Of a stretch of 7,930 nucleotides of DNA, positions 1 to 6,886 are shown in pieces (positions within the stretch are counted from its first letter, which is position 1; the number at the start of each line of letters is the position of its first letter). The DNA is taken from assembly GCA_937926355.1 (NCBI GenBank), contig CALAZP010000165.1:1-7930 (forward strand), given 5' to 3'. The translations under genes and the position numbers were made by a program. Source of the DNA: an uncultured Saprospirales bacterium. GTDB taxonomy: Bacteria; Bacteroidota; Bacteroidia; Chitinophagales; Saprospiraceae. Below the pieces are notes generated by a model. That model saw only the letters and a list, made by a program, of their open reading frames with translations. It searched no databases and had not been told where the DNA came from.

Positions 1-758
1 TGGAACAGAAATATAAAAAAGTAAGGACCATTTTAATATCTCAACCAAAACCCACTAGGTCACCTTACTATGATTTGGAAAAGCGTTACAATCTGCAGAT
101 AGATTGGCGTCCATTTATTCACGTTGAAGAAGTATCTTCTAAAGAATTTCGGAAAGAAAGAATCAAACTAGAAGAATTCACTGCAATTATATTTACGAGC
201 AAAAATTCTATTGATCATTTTTTCAGGGTTTGCGAAGAATTAAGAGTCAAAATGTCTGCCGACACCAAATATTTTTGTTTGACGGAAGCCATTTCCAATT
301 ATCTTCAAAAGTTTATAGTGTACCGAAAGAGGAAAGTATTTGTAGGTGTTCGTGTTATTGAAGACTTGGACCCATACTTTAAAAAACATAAAACTGAAAA
401 GTTTTTATTGCCTTGTTCTAACCTTGGCGCTAAAGAAGTATCTAATTATTTGGATGAGAACGATTTGGATTGGAAAGACGCTTTAATGTATAGGACCGTA
501 AGCAGTGATCTTTCAGACTTAAGCGATGTGACCTATGATATTCTGGTGTTTTTTAGTCCCTTAGGTCTAAAATCTCTTTTTGAAAATTTTCCAGACTTCA
601 AACAGAACGATACAAGGATTGCCGTATTTGGAAACAGTACCTATAGTGCTGTTCAGGAATTGGGCCTTACCACCAATATTAAAGCCCCTGCAGAAGGTAT
701 CCCTTCCATGACTATGGCCCTAGAAAAGTATATTCAAATCGCAAACAAAGAGGGTTAA
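1..758 (+). CDS. hemD: Uroporphyrinogen-III synthase, 5' end cut by window edge
   Basis: HemD closes linear hydroxymethylbilane into uroporphyrinogen III, inverting ring D, in cytoplasmic heme and tetrapyrrole synthesis. The family is poorly conserved, so the call rests on resemblance to Bacteroidota HemD proteins as I remember them: an N-terminal ILISQPKP strand, DWRPFIHVE, IIFTSKNSIDHFF, YRKRKVFVG, KFLLPCS, a central YRTVSSDLSDL, VFFSPLGLKSLFENFPDFK, IAVFGNSTYSAV and a closing EGIPSMTMALEKYI. These fit the two alternating alpha/beta domains of the fold. A TTG at 75 is not the true start: the frame stays open to base 3 and codes for family-typical residues (ILISQPKP at about 30-53). Bases 1-2 are TG, so the start may be an ATG one base outside the window, giving about 252 residues, close to the usual length. 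The stop lies 12 bp before thrS, which suggests co-transcription. The assignment is fairly secure; the exact start cannot be seen. Confidence 0.88.
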   Translation, partial: EQKYKKVRTILISQPKPTRSPYYDLEKRYNLQIDWRPFIHVEEVSSKEFRKERIKLEEFTAIIFTSKNSIDHFFRVCEELRVKMSADTKYFCLTEAISNYLQKFIVYRKRKVFVGVRVIEDLDPYFKKHKTEKFLLPCSNLGAKEVSNYLDENDLDWKDALMYRTVSSDLSDLSDVTYDILVFFSPLGLKSLFENFPDFKQNDTRIAVFGNSTYSAVQELGLTTNIKAPAEGIPSMTMALEKYIQIANKEG

Positions 759-770
759 ACTTATATCAGA

Positions 771-2702
771 ATGATTACAATTACTTTTCCTGACGGAAAA
801 ACTAAATCTTTTTCCGAAGGGGTCACTTCTTTGGAAATTGCCTCCTCTATTAGTGAAGGGTTGGCTAGAAATGTATTAGCAGCCAAAGTCAACGGTTCTG
901 TTTGGGACCTTTCTAGAAAAATCAATACAGATGCTGAAGTTTCCCTACTCACCTGGGAGGACGATTTGGGAAAAAGCACCTTCTGGCACTCTTCTGCACA
1001 CCTCATGGCAGAAGCGTTACAAGAATTATATCCAAATGTAAAATTTGGTATTGGTCCTTCGATTGAAAATGGTTTTTATTACGATATAGATACTGGAGAA
1101 ACATCGATTTCTATTGAAGATTTGAAATCTATAGAAGACAAAATGCTGGAACTGGCTCGAGAGAAAAATTTATTCGAACGACAAGAAATTAGTAAAGCCG
1201 AAGCCACTTCTTATTTCAAAGAAAAAGAAGACCCTTACAAACTCGAACTTTTGGAGGATTTAGAAGACGGTTCTATCACCTTTTACAAGCAAGGGAAATT
1301 TGTAGATTTATGCAGAGGCCCTCATATTCCAGATACGGGAAAGATTAAAGCAGTAAAGCTTCTAAACGTCGCTGGAGCCTATTGGAGAGGAGATGAAAAA
1401 AGGAAAATGATGACTCGTATTTATGGGGTTACGTTTCCTAAACAAAAAGAACTTACACAGTATTTAGAACTGCTTGAAGAAGCTAAAAAAAGAGATCATC
1501 GCAAACTTGGAAGTGAATTGGAACTCTTTATGTTTTCCAATCGAGTTGGAGCTGGATTACCTATGTGGTTACCTAAAGGTAATGCCATTCGAGAACGCCT
1601 GGTGGACTTTATGAAAGAAGAGCAAATAAAGCGAGGATACCAGTTGGTTACCACCCCTCATATTGGTAAAAAAGAATTATACATGACCTCTGGTCATTAC
1701 GAAAAATACGGGGAGGACAGTTTTCAACCCATCAAGACTCCAAGGGAAGGAGAGGAGTTTCTTTTAAAACCCATGAATTGTCCACACCACTGTGAGATTT
1801 TTGCCTTCAGGCCTCACTCCTACAAAGATCTTCCTCTTAGAATAGCTGAATTTGGTACTGTATACCGATACGAACAAAGTGGAGAGCTTCACGGCCTCTC
1901 TAGAGTGCGTGGATTCACTCAAGATGATGCCCATATTTTCTGTACAACAGATCAACTCAAGGAAGAATTCTTAAATGTTTTGGAGTTGACCACAACAGTA
2001 CTCAATAAGATGGGGTTCAAAGACTTTACAGCTCAAATCTCGCTTAAAGATCCAAATAAGCCAACAAAATATATAGGGTCTAAAGCCAACTGGAAAGCTG
2101 CAGAATCTGCTATAATCGAAGCAACCCAAGAGGTAGGAATGAAGACCACACAAGTCAAAGGTGAGGCCGCTTTTTATGGTCCTAAGTTGGATTTCATGAT
2201 AAAAGATGCCTTAGGGCGTTCCTGGCAATTGGGAACGATTCAAGTAGATTACAATTTGCCTGAGCGTTTTGATCTTACCTATACTGGACCTGACAATCTT
2301 CCCCATAGACCTGTCATGATTCACAGAGCTCCTTTTGGGTCCCTGGAACGGTTTATGAGTATTTTAATTGAACACACTGCAGGTAAATTCCCCCTTTGGC
2401 TTGCACCAGAGCAATATGCATTACTGCCTATCAGTGAAAGATTTATTCCTTATTGTAAGGAAATTCAAAATCAACTGGCAGTTCATAACATCAGAGGATT
2501 AATAGATGATAGAAATGAAAAAATTGGGAAAAAAATTAGAGATACCGAGCTAAAACGGATTCCCATAATGTTAATTGTAGGAGAACAAGAAGTTGTTAAC
2601 CATGAATTAGCAGTTAGGAAACAAGGTGAAGGCGATCAGGGGAAATTTAGCTTAAAAGATTTTATTGCTTACTTTAATGGTTTATTAGAAACTGATGAGT
2701 AA
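771..2702 (+). CDS. thrS: Threonyl-tRNA synthetase
   Basis: This class II synthetase charges tRNA-Thr with threonine using ATP in the cytoplasm and edits mischarged Ser-tRNA. At 643 residues it is full length. Residues 1-60 form the TGS domain. The editing domain follows, with H73 and H77 (HSSAH) and C181 and H185 (CRGPH), the positions used in the E. coli enzyme. The catalytic core spans about 245-540: motif 1 around 265-293, motif 2 around 357-390 (RIAEFGTVYRYE to RGFTQDDAH) and motif 3 around 518-535 (HRAPFGSLERFM). The zinc ligands are C337 (MNCPHH), H388 and H518. The anticodon-binding domain is about 546-643. The ATG at 771 begins the TGS strand directly and has no clear Shine-Dalgarno, which is common in Bacteroidota. 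It lies 12 bp after hemD. No infC follows, unlike many bacterial thrS loci. I see no lesion or missing residue. Confidence 0.99.
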   Translation: MITITFPDGKTKSFSEGVTSLEIASSISEGLARNVLAAKVNGSVWDLSRKINTDAEVSLLTWEDDLGKSTFWHSSAHLMAEALQELYPNVKFGIGPSIENGFYYDIDTGETSISIEDLKSIEDKMLELAREKNLFERQEISKAEATSYFKEKEDPYKLELLEDLEDGSITFYKQGKFVDLCRGPHIPDTGKIKAVKLLNVAGAYWRGDEKRKMMTRIYGVTFPKQKELTQYLELLEEAKKRDHRKLGSELELFMFSNRVGAGLPMWLPKGNAIRERLVDFMKEEQIKRGYQLVTTPHIGKKELYMTSGHYEKYGEDSFQPIKTPREGEEFLLKPMNCPHHCEIFAFRPHSYKDLPLRIAEFGTVYRYEQSGELHGLSRVRGFTQDDAHIFCTTDQLKEEFLNVLELTTTVLNKMGFKDFTAQISLKDPNKPTKYIGSKANWKAAESAIIEATQEVGMKTTQVKGEAAFYGPKLDFMIKDALGRSWQLGTIQVDYNLPERFDLTYTGPDNLPHRPVMIHRAPFGSLERFMSILIEHTAGKFPLWLAPEQYALLPISERFIPYCKEIQNQLAVHNIRGLIDDRNEKIGKKIRDTELKRIPIMLIVGEQEVVNHELAVRKQGEGDQGKFSLKDFIAYFNGLLETDE

Positions 2703-2777
2703 TCTTTTTTGTTAAAATTTTCTAGTAAGACTTTTTATATTTTTTTAATCTTTAGATTTACAGTTAAAGAATTCAAA
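2703..2777 (+). promoter_or_regulatory. Possible promoter region of the T9SS-tail gene
   Basis: This 75-bp gap between thrS and the small secreted-protein gene is extremely T-rich. TTTG at 2708-2711 and TATATTTT at 2736-2743 resemble the Bacteroidota -33 (TTTG) and -7 (TAnnTTTG) elements. The spacer is 24 bp, longer than usual, and the final G of the -7 box is replaced by T. The fit is therefore loose and could arise by chance in such AT-rich DNA. A T-run follows the thrS stop but has no convincing stem before it, so I do not call a terminator. The downstream gene may have its own promoter or be read through from thrS. Confidence 0.25.
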
Positions 2778-3116
2778 ATGTCCGGCAATTTCAAATATAT
2801 TAAGTCTGTTATAACGCTGTCTTTATTAGGCCTATCGTTATACTTGCCGGCACAAAGTCAAAAATCAGCTTTTACAACACCCTCTGACATTAGCATTTAT
2901 CCCAATCCTGTGGTTAACGATTTCCAACTTCTTAATGCACAAAGTGTAGAAAAAATAATTATCTACAATTGGTTGGGAAGAGAAGTTCGAAAATTTATTA
3001 ACGAGCGCGAAGAACAGTTATTTGAAATTGGTGACCTACCCAAAGGGTTTTACTATGTGCAAATGAGAGCCTCAAATAATCAAATTATCACCACTAGAAG
3101 GATTAGTAAAAACTAA
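2778..3116 (+). CDS. Small secreted protein, mostly a T9SS type A sorting domain
   Basis: The product is a 112-residue protein. Residues 1-26 look like a signal peptide: a K-containing N-terminus, the hydrophobic stretch VITLSLLGLSLYL, then PAQ before the mature part. After roughly ten linker residues, the rest matches the type A C-terminal sorting domain of type IX secretion (Por_secre_tail): ISIYPNPV at 38-45, IIIYNWLGREV at 60-70, the DLPKGFYYVQM turn and strand at 86-96, and a basic C-terminus (TTRRISKN). In the known family this domain takes cargo through the outer membrane and is usually cleaved; here almost no cargo remains. I prefer the ATG at 2778 because it opens directly into the signal peptide. 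A TTG at 2709, just after the thrS stop, would add 23 residues of AT-rich translation ahead of the signal. Its stop overlaps the convergent lpxD-like gene. The function is unknown. It could be a small surface or secreted peptide, or a decayed remnant of a larger cargo gene. Confidence 0.83.
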   Translation: MSGNFKYIKSVITLSLLGLSLYLPAQSQKSAFTTPSDISIYPNPVVNDFQLLNAQSVEKIIIYNWLGREVRKFINEREEQLFEIGDLPKGFYYVQMRASNNQIITTRRISKN

Positions 3117-3126
3117 CCGCCTTTAG
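3094..3126. other. Imperfect stem-loop over convergent stop codons
   Basis: The apical stem is TTAGT (3103-3107) paired with ACTAA (3112-3116) around an AAAA loop. Below it an internal loop leads to a second stem: CTA plus AAGG on the left (3094-3101, G3097 bulged) with CCTTTAG on the right (3120-3126). Both genes' stop codons fall in the right arm of the apical stem (3113-3116). No T-tract follows on either strand, so it is not a standard intrinsic terminator. It might protect transcript ends or slow polymerase, or it may be chance pairing within coding sequence. Confidence 0.3.
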
Positions 3127-4030
3127 ATATCCTCTGAATAGTTGCCAATTCCCTCATTTTATTTCTTTTATCTTTTGCTGGTATCCCAAAATAATCACTA
3201 TTTGGTGGCACATTTTTAGTGACTAAAGATTTAGCCATAATAGTACAATTGGAAGATATTCTTAAGTTTTGGATAATACCAACTTGCCCGTAAACAGTAA
3301 CATGGTCCTCTATTATAGTATTTCCTGCTATTCCAACTTGTGCTGCGAATAAACAGTGTTTGCCTATTTTTACATCATGCCCAACATGGACGTGGGAGTC
3401 CAATTTACTTCCTTTACCAATAACCGTGTCTCCACTTATTCCTCTATTGATACTGCACCCACAACCAATATCTACATTATTTTCAATTACTACCCTGCCA
3501 CAAGACCTCCATTTTTGATACCCGTCTTTTGTTTTCTTAAAATAAAAACCATCCGCGCCAATTACCGCCCCATATTGAATCAAAACTTGGTCCTCTATTA
3601 TTGTATAATCGCCAATCACACTATTAGCTTGAATATGAACATTTTTGCCTATTGAAACGCCATGGCCTATAGTAACATTCGGCTCAATTATACAATCCTC
3701 TGATATCTTACAATTTTCACCTATAGGACCTGTCATGGGTCTAACTGGTCTAAAATAAAGGACTAGGCTATTGTACCCCGCAAATGGATTTTCCAAATAC
3801 ATAATTACCTTGCCTTCAGGAGGGGTAATTCGCTTATTGATAAGAATAGCCGTAGCTTCTGAATTCAAACATGCATTGTAATACTTTTCAACATCAACAA
3901 AAGTCAAGTCCCCCAAACCCACCTGGTGGATCTCATTGATTCCTGTGATTTCAGTATTTCCATCCCCTATTACTTCAGCATTGATAAGTTGAGCCAAGTC
4001 CTTTACGCTCCAAGTTTGATCTAATTTCAT
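3113..4030 (-). CDS. LpxD-like UDP-acylglucosamine N-acyltransferase
   Basis: Canonical LpxD transfers a 3-hydroxyacyl chain from acyl carrier protein to the 2-amino group of UDP-3-O-acylglucosamine in lipid A synthesis. This 305-residue protein has the N-terminal uridine-binding-type domain at about 1-100 (GDLTFVDVEKYYNA), then a left-handed beta-helix of hexapeptide repeats at about 102-270 (for example TIGHGVSIGKNVHI). Diagnostic LpxD stretches include VIGADGFYF at 157-164, GRVVIENNVDIGCG and SINRGISGDTVIGKG at 193-207. H218 (VHVGHDVKIG) matches the catalytic H239 of E. coli LpxD. The position 37 residues later, H276 in E. coli, is N255 here. It is shorter than standard LpxD and resembles the second LpxD-type protein I recall from Bacteroidota, so I leave the symbol blank. 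The ATG starts 9 bp after polA with no Shine-Dalgarno, suggesting one transcript. The family is clear; the exact substrate is not. Confidence 0.87.
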   Translation of the reverse strand: MKLDQTWSVKDLAQLINAEVIGDGNTEITGINEIHQVGLGDLTFVDVEKYYNACLNSEATAILINKRITPPEGKVIMYLENPFAGYNSLVLYFRPVRPMTGPIGENCKISEDCIIEPNVTIGHGVSIGKNVHIQANSVIGDYTIIEDQVLIQYGAVIGADGFYFKKTKDGYQKWRSCGRVVIENNVDIGCGCSINRGISGDTVIGKGSKLDSHVHVGHDVKIGKHCLFAAQVGIAGNTIIEDHVTVYGQVGIIQNLRISSNCTIMAKSLVTKNVPPNSDYFGIPAKDKRNKMRELATIQRISKGG

Positions 4031-4039
4031 ACTTTGTTG

Positions 4040-6820
4040 TTAATGTGCTTCTCTCCAATTGTTTCCCACCCCAATTTCAACCAAAACAGGAACAGACAAA
4101 GAAGGCATTGCATTTTCCATTTCCCTTTTCACCAAAGTCTTCATTTCCTCTAGTTCCTCTAAAGGCACATCAAAAATCAATTCATCATGCACTTGTAAAA
4201 TCATTTTGGATTTTAATTGGGATTCTTTGGTGGCACGGGCAATATTGATCATTGCTAATTTAATTAAATCGGCAGCTGATCCCTGAATTGGACTATTAAT
4301 GGCCATTCGTTCAGCATTGCTCTTTTCCAATGATGATTTGGAGTTAATATCTCTAAGATATCGCCTTCTTCCTAATAAAGTAGTCACATAACCTTGACTC
4401 CTAGCAAGCGATATCGTGTTTTCCATATACGCCTGAATACCTTTATACTGTTTAAAATATTGCTGAATCAAGTCATTCGCTTCCGAACGCTTTATATTGA
4501 GCTGTCTGGATAGATTAGTGGCTCCCGCTCCATAAATAATGCTAAAGTTAACCGTCTTTGCTCGATAACGCTGTTCTTTAGTAACCTGGTCATATGCTAC
4601 TTCAAAGACATTAGCCGCTGTTGTGCTATGGATGTCCTTCCCCGATTGGAAAGCCTCTAACATGGTTTTGTCACCACTAATTTCAGCTATTAACCTCAAT
4701 TCAATTTGAGAGTAATCTGCTGCGAGCAATACATGATTTTTGTCTCTTGGAATAAATGCTTCCCGAACCTTAGCTCCTTCGGAAGTTCTAATCGGAATAT
4801 TTTGTAGGTTAGGGTTATATGAACTCAATCTACCTGTTGCCGCTAATGCCTGATTAAATGAAGTATGAATTCGGTTGGTTTTAGGATTGACCATCTTTGG
4901 CAAGGCTTCCACATAAGTAGAAAGAAGTTTTGTCATTCCCCTGTGGTTTAGGATTTCCTTAATTACTGGATAATCGGCTGCCAATTCAGATAATTTCTCT
5001 TCGTTAGTAGAATATTGCCCAGATTTAGTTTTTCGCCATCGGTATGGGATATTTAAGTCTAGGAAAAGTACTTCGCCCACTTGTTTTGGAGAGGAAATAT
5101 TAAATTTCTTTCCTACCATCTCATAAATATTAGCCTCTACCTGGTCAATCTTATTCTTAAGGATTATTGCGTATTCTGACAATAAATCTGAATTTAGATT
5201 AATTCCCTCAAACTCCATATCTACTAATACTTTTGCAAGTGGTTCCTCAAGTTGCGTATACAATTGTTCCAAACCAGATTTCTTAATATCAGGAATAAAA
5301 TGATGAAACAATTGACCTGTAATATCAGCATCCTCAGCAGCATAATCCACTACCTTCTCAATAGGGACATCAGTCATTTTAATTTGATTTTTTCCTTTAT
5401 CCCCTATTAAAGTAGTAATGGAAATGGGTTTGTATTTGAGATAGGTTTCCGAAAGATAATCCATATTATGCCTCAAATCCGGTTCTAGTAAATAATGAAG
5501 CAACATTGTGTCCCAAACCAGACCCCTTACTTCTACCCCATAATGTTTAAGAATTAGAGCATCATACTTAAAATTTTGAGCGATTTTCTCTATAGTATCG
5601 TCTTCAAAAACAGCTCTAAATTTATCGACTACCTTTTGAGCTTCCTTCTGAGATTGTGGTACTGGTACATAGAAACCTTCCCCTTTCTCCAGAGAAAATG
5701 AAATGCCAACCAAACGGGCAAGATTGGCATCCAATCCTGTAGTTTCAGTATCAAAAGCGAAAATACTAGCCTTTGCTAGGCGGTTGACGAGATCATTGAT
5801 TTTCTGTTCGGTTTCAATTAAATAATAGCGATGTTCAGTATTATCAATTGTTTGGGAAGCTATAGCATGGTCTGCAAGTTCTACCTTGGAATTTTCCGTT
5901 TCAAATAAGGAGGATTGTACGCCAGTATGGCCACTGGAACTCTCTGGCTGACCCAAAATAGATTGGGCCAAAGACCTAAATTCAAGGTCCTTGAAAATTT
6001 CTGCTAACACGGCTCGATTAGGAGGATCTATTACAAATGTATTGGCATCGAATTGAATAGGAGCATTACAATCGATTGTAGCTAATTTTTTTGACAACAA
6101 AGCCTGATCAGCAAACTCCTCAACCCTCTCTTTTTGTTTTCCTTTCAATTGTTCAGAGTGGGCGATTAAATTTTCGACCGTATCAAATTCTTCCAATAAT
6201 TTTACAGCTGTCTTGGGACCAATACCCGGTATCCCAGGAATATTATCCACTGCATCTCCCTGCATCCCAAGTACATCTATCACTTGATCTACTCTAGATA
6301 TTCCCCAATTTCTCAATATTTCTTCTTCTCCAAGGATTTCTATTCCATTACCTTGCCTAGATGGTTTATACATAAAAATATTGGGACTAACCAATTGGGC
6401 ATAATCTTTATCTGGGGTTACCATATAAACCTTATATCCCTCCCCTTCCGCCTGCTTGGCTAAAGTTCCAATTACATCATCCGCTTCATAGTTGTCAACA
6501 GTGACAATTGGAATATTAAAAGCCTCCACTATTTGCCTTATATATGGAAATGCTTTTTTGATATCATCAGGCTGTTCCTCCCTGTTGGCTTTATATAAAC
6601 TGTATTGTTCATGTCTGAAGGTAGGTCCACTTGGGTCAAAAGCCACCGCAATATGGCTAGGCTTCTCTTTTTGAATTAAATCCCATAAAGTTCGGGTAAA
6701 ACCATTTATAGCACTTGTATTTAAACCCTTGGAATTAATTAATGGCCTAGCAATAAAAGCAAAATGCGCACGATATACAAGTGCATGCCCGTCCAACAAA
6801 TAAAGCTTTTTATCCTCCAT
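4040..6820 (-). CDS. polA: DNA polymerase I
   Basis: Pol I fills gaps, removes RNA primers and acts in repair. At 926 residues it is the normal three-domain length. The 5' nuclease domain (1-290) keeps its acidic metal ligands: D10, D62, E112/D114/D115, D137/D139 and D189/D192, with a helix-hairpin-helix GIPGIGPKTAVKLL at 196-209. A low-complexity linker covers about 290-330. The 3'-5' proofreading domain is intact: D357 and E359 (FDTET), N416 and D420 (NFKYD), Y493 and D497 (YAAED). The polymerase domain has motif A with D702 and E707 (DYSQIELR), motif B with R751, K755, F759 and Y763, and motif C with H878, D879 and E880. F759 corresponds to F762 of E. coli, the residue linked to discrimination against dideoxynucleotides. 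The start precedes LYLLDGHALVYRAHFAF, matching family N-termini; AGAGG abuts the ATG with no spacer. The lpxD-like gene follows 9 bp after the stop. Confidence 0.99.
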   Translation of the reverse strand: MEDKKLYLLDGHALVYRAHFAFIARPLINSKGLNTSAINGFTRTLWDLIQKEKPSHIAVAFDPSGPTFRHEQYSLYKANREEQPDDIKKAFPYIRQIVEAFNIPIVTVDNYEADDVIGTLAKQAEGEGYKVYMVTPDKDYAQLVSPNIFMYKPSRQGNGIEILGEEEILRNWGISRVDQVIDVLGMQGDAVDNIPGIPGIGPKTAVKLLEEFDTVENLIAHSEQLKGKQKERVEEFADQALLSKKLATIDCNAPIQFDANTFVIDPPNRAVLAEIFKDLEFRSLAQSILGQPESSSGHTGVQSSLFETENSKVELADHAIASQTIDNTEHRYYLIETEQKINDLVNRLAKASIFAFDTETTGLDANLARLVGISFSLEKGEGFYVPVPQSQKEAQKVVDKFRAVFEDDTIEKIAQNFKYDALILKHYGVEVRGLVWDTMLLHYLLEPDLRHNMDYLSETYLKYKPISITTLIGDKGKNQIKMTDVPIEKVVDYAAEDADITGQLFHHFIPDIKKSGLEQLYTQLEEPLAKVLVDMEFEGINLNSDLLSEYAIILKNKIDQVEANIYEMVGKKFNISSPKQVGEVLFLDLNIPYRWRKTKSGQYSTNEEKLSELAADYPVIKEILNHRGMTKLLSTYVEALPKMVNPKTNRIHTSFNQALAATGRLSSYNPNLQNIPIRTSEGAKVREAFIPRDKNHVLLAADYSQIELRLIAEISGDKTMLEAFQSGKDIHSTTAANVFEVAYDQVTKEQRYRAKTVNFSIIYGAGATNLSRQLNIKRSEANDLIQQYFKQYKGIQAYMENTISLARSQGYVTTLLGRRRYLRDINSKSSLEKSNAERMAINSPIQGSAADLIKLAMINIARATKESQLKSKMILQVHDELIFDVPLEELEEMKTLVKREMENAMPSLSVPVLVEIGVGNNWREAH

Positions 6821-6832
6821 CCTCTTGAAATT

Positions 6833-6871
6833 TAACTAAAAATAAAAATTCATATTAGATGAGTCTAATAT
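6833..6871 (-). terminator. Possible intrinsic terminator after the DUF3078 gene
   Basis: Between the DUF3078-like gene and polA lies a perfect 8-bp inverted repeat: ATATTAGA at 6852-6859 and TCTAATAT at 6864-6871, with a 4-base loop. Read on the minus strand, the direction of both flanking genes, the hairpin is followed by a T-rich run (AATTTTTATTTTTAG). That is the arrangement of a Rho-independent terminator and would separate the barrel gene from polA. The stem has only two G-C pairs, so it would be weak. It could also be an operator-like palindrome upstream of polA. No convincing -33/-7 promoter pair for polA was found in this gap. Confidence 0.45.
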
Positions 6872-6886
6872 AATTCACCCACCTAC

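Noticed and set aside
761..1006. Minus-strand open frame opposite the thrS start
   Set aside because: It is a shadow of the conserved TGS and editing-domain codons of thrS, with no domain of its own.
1764..1955. A minus-strand frame inside thrS whose translation contains KRKIFVGVR, very like KRKVFVGVR in hemD
   Set aside because: The shared pattern (GAGGAA, 4 bases, TTTGTAGG at 329-346 and inverted at 1819-1836) is short. In thrS it lies in the conserved sense codons for SYKDLPLRIAEF, and in hemD in a family-typical KRK motif. This is best read as coincidence, not a duplicated gene or repeat.
2690..2711. T-run right after the thrS stop as an intrinsic terminator
   Set aside because: Only a four-base inverted match (ATTA/TAAT) with a long loop precedes it; no credible stem.
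2709..2777. TTG-initiated N-terminal extension of the T9SS-tail protein
   Set aside because: The extra 23 residues are AT-rich translation of the intergenic gap and would push the signal peptide inward; the ATG at 2778 gives a normal secreted precursor.
3356..3655. Plus-strand open frame opposite the LpxD-like gene
   Set aside because: It runs antisense to the hexapeptide-repeat codons, whose periodic composition keeps the opposite frame open; the translation looks like no known protein.
4045..4286. Overlapping plus-strand open frames opposite the 3' end of polA
   Set aside because: They are antisense to the conserved polymerase motif C region, have low-complexity composition and show no recognisable domain or start signal.
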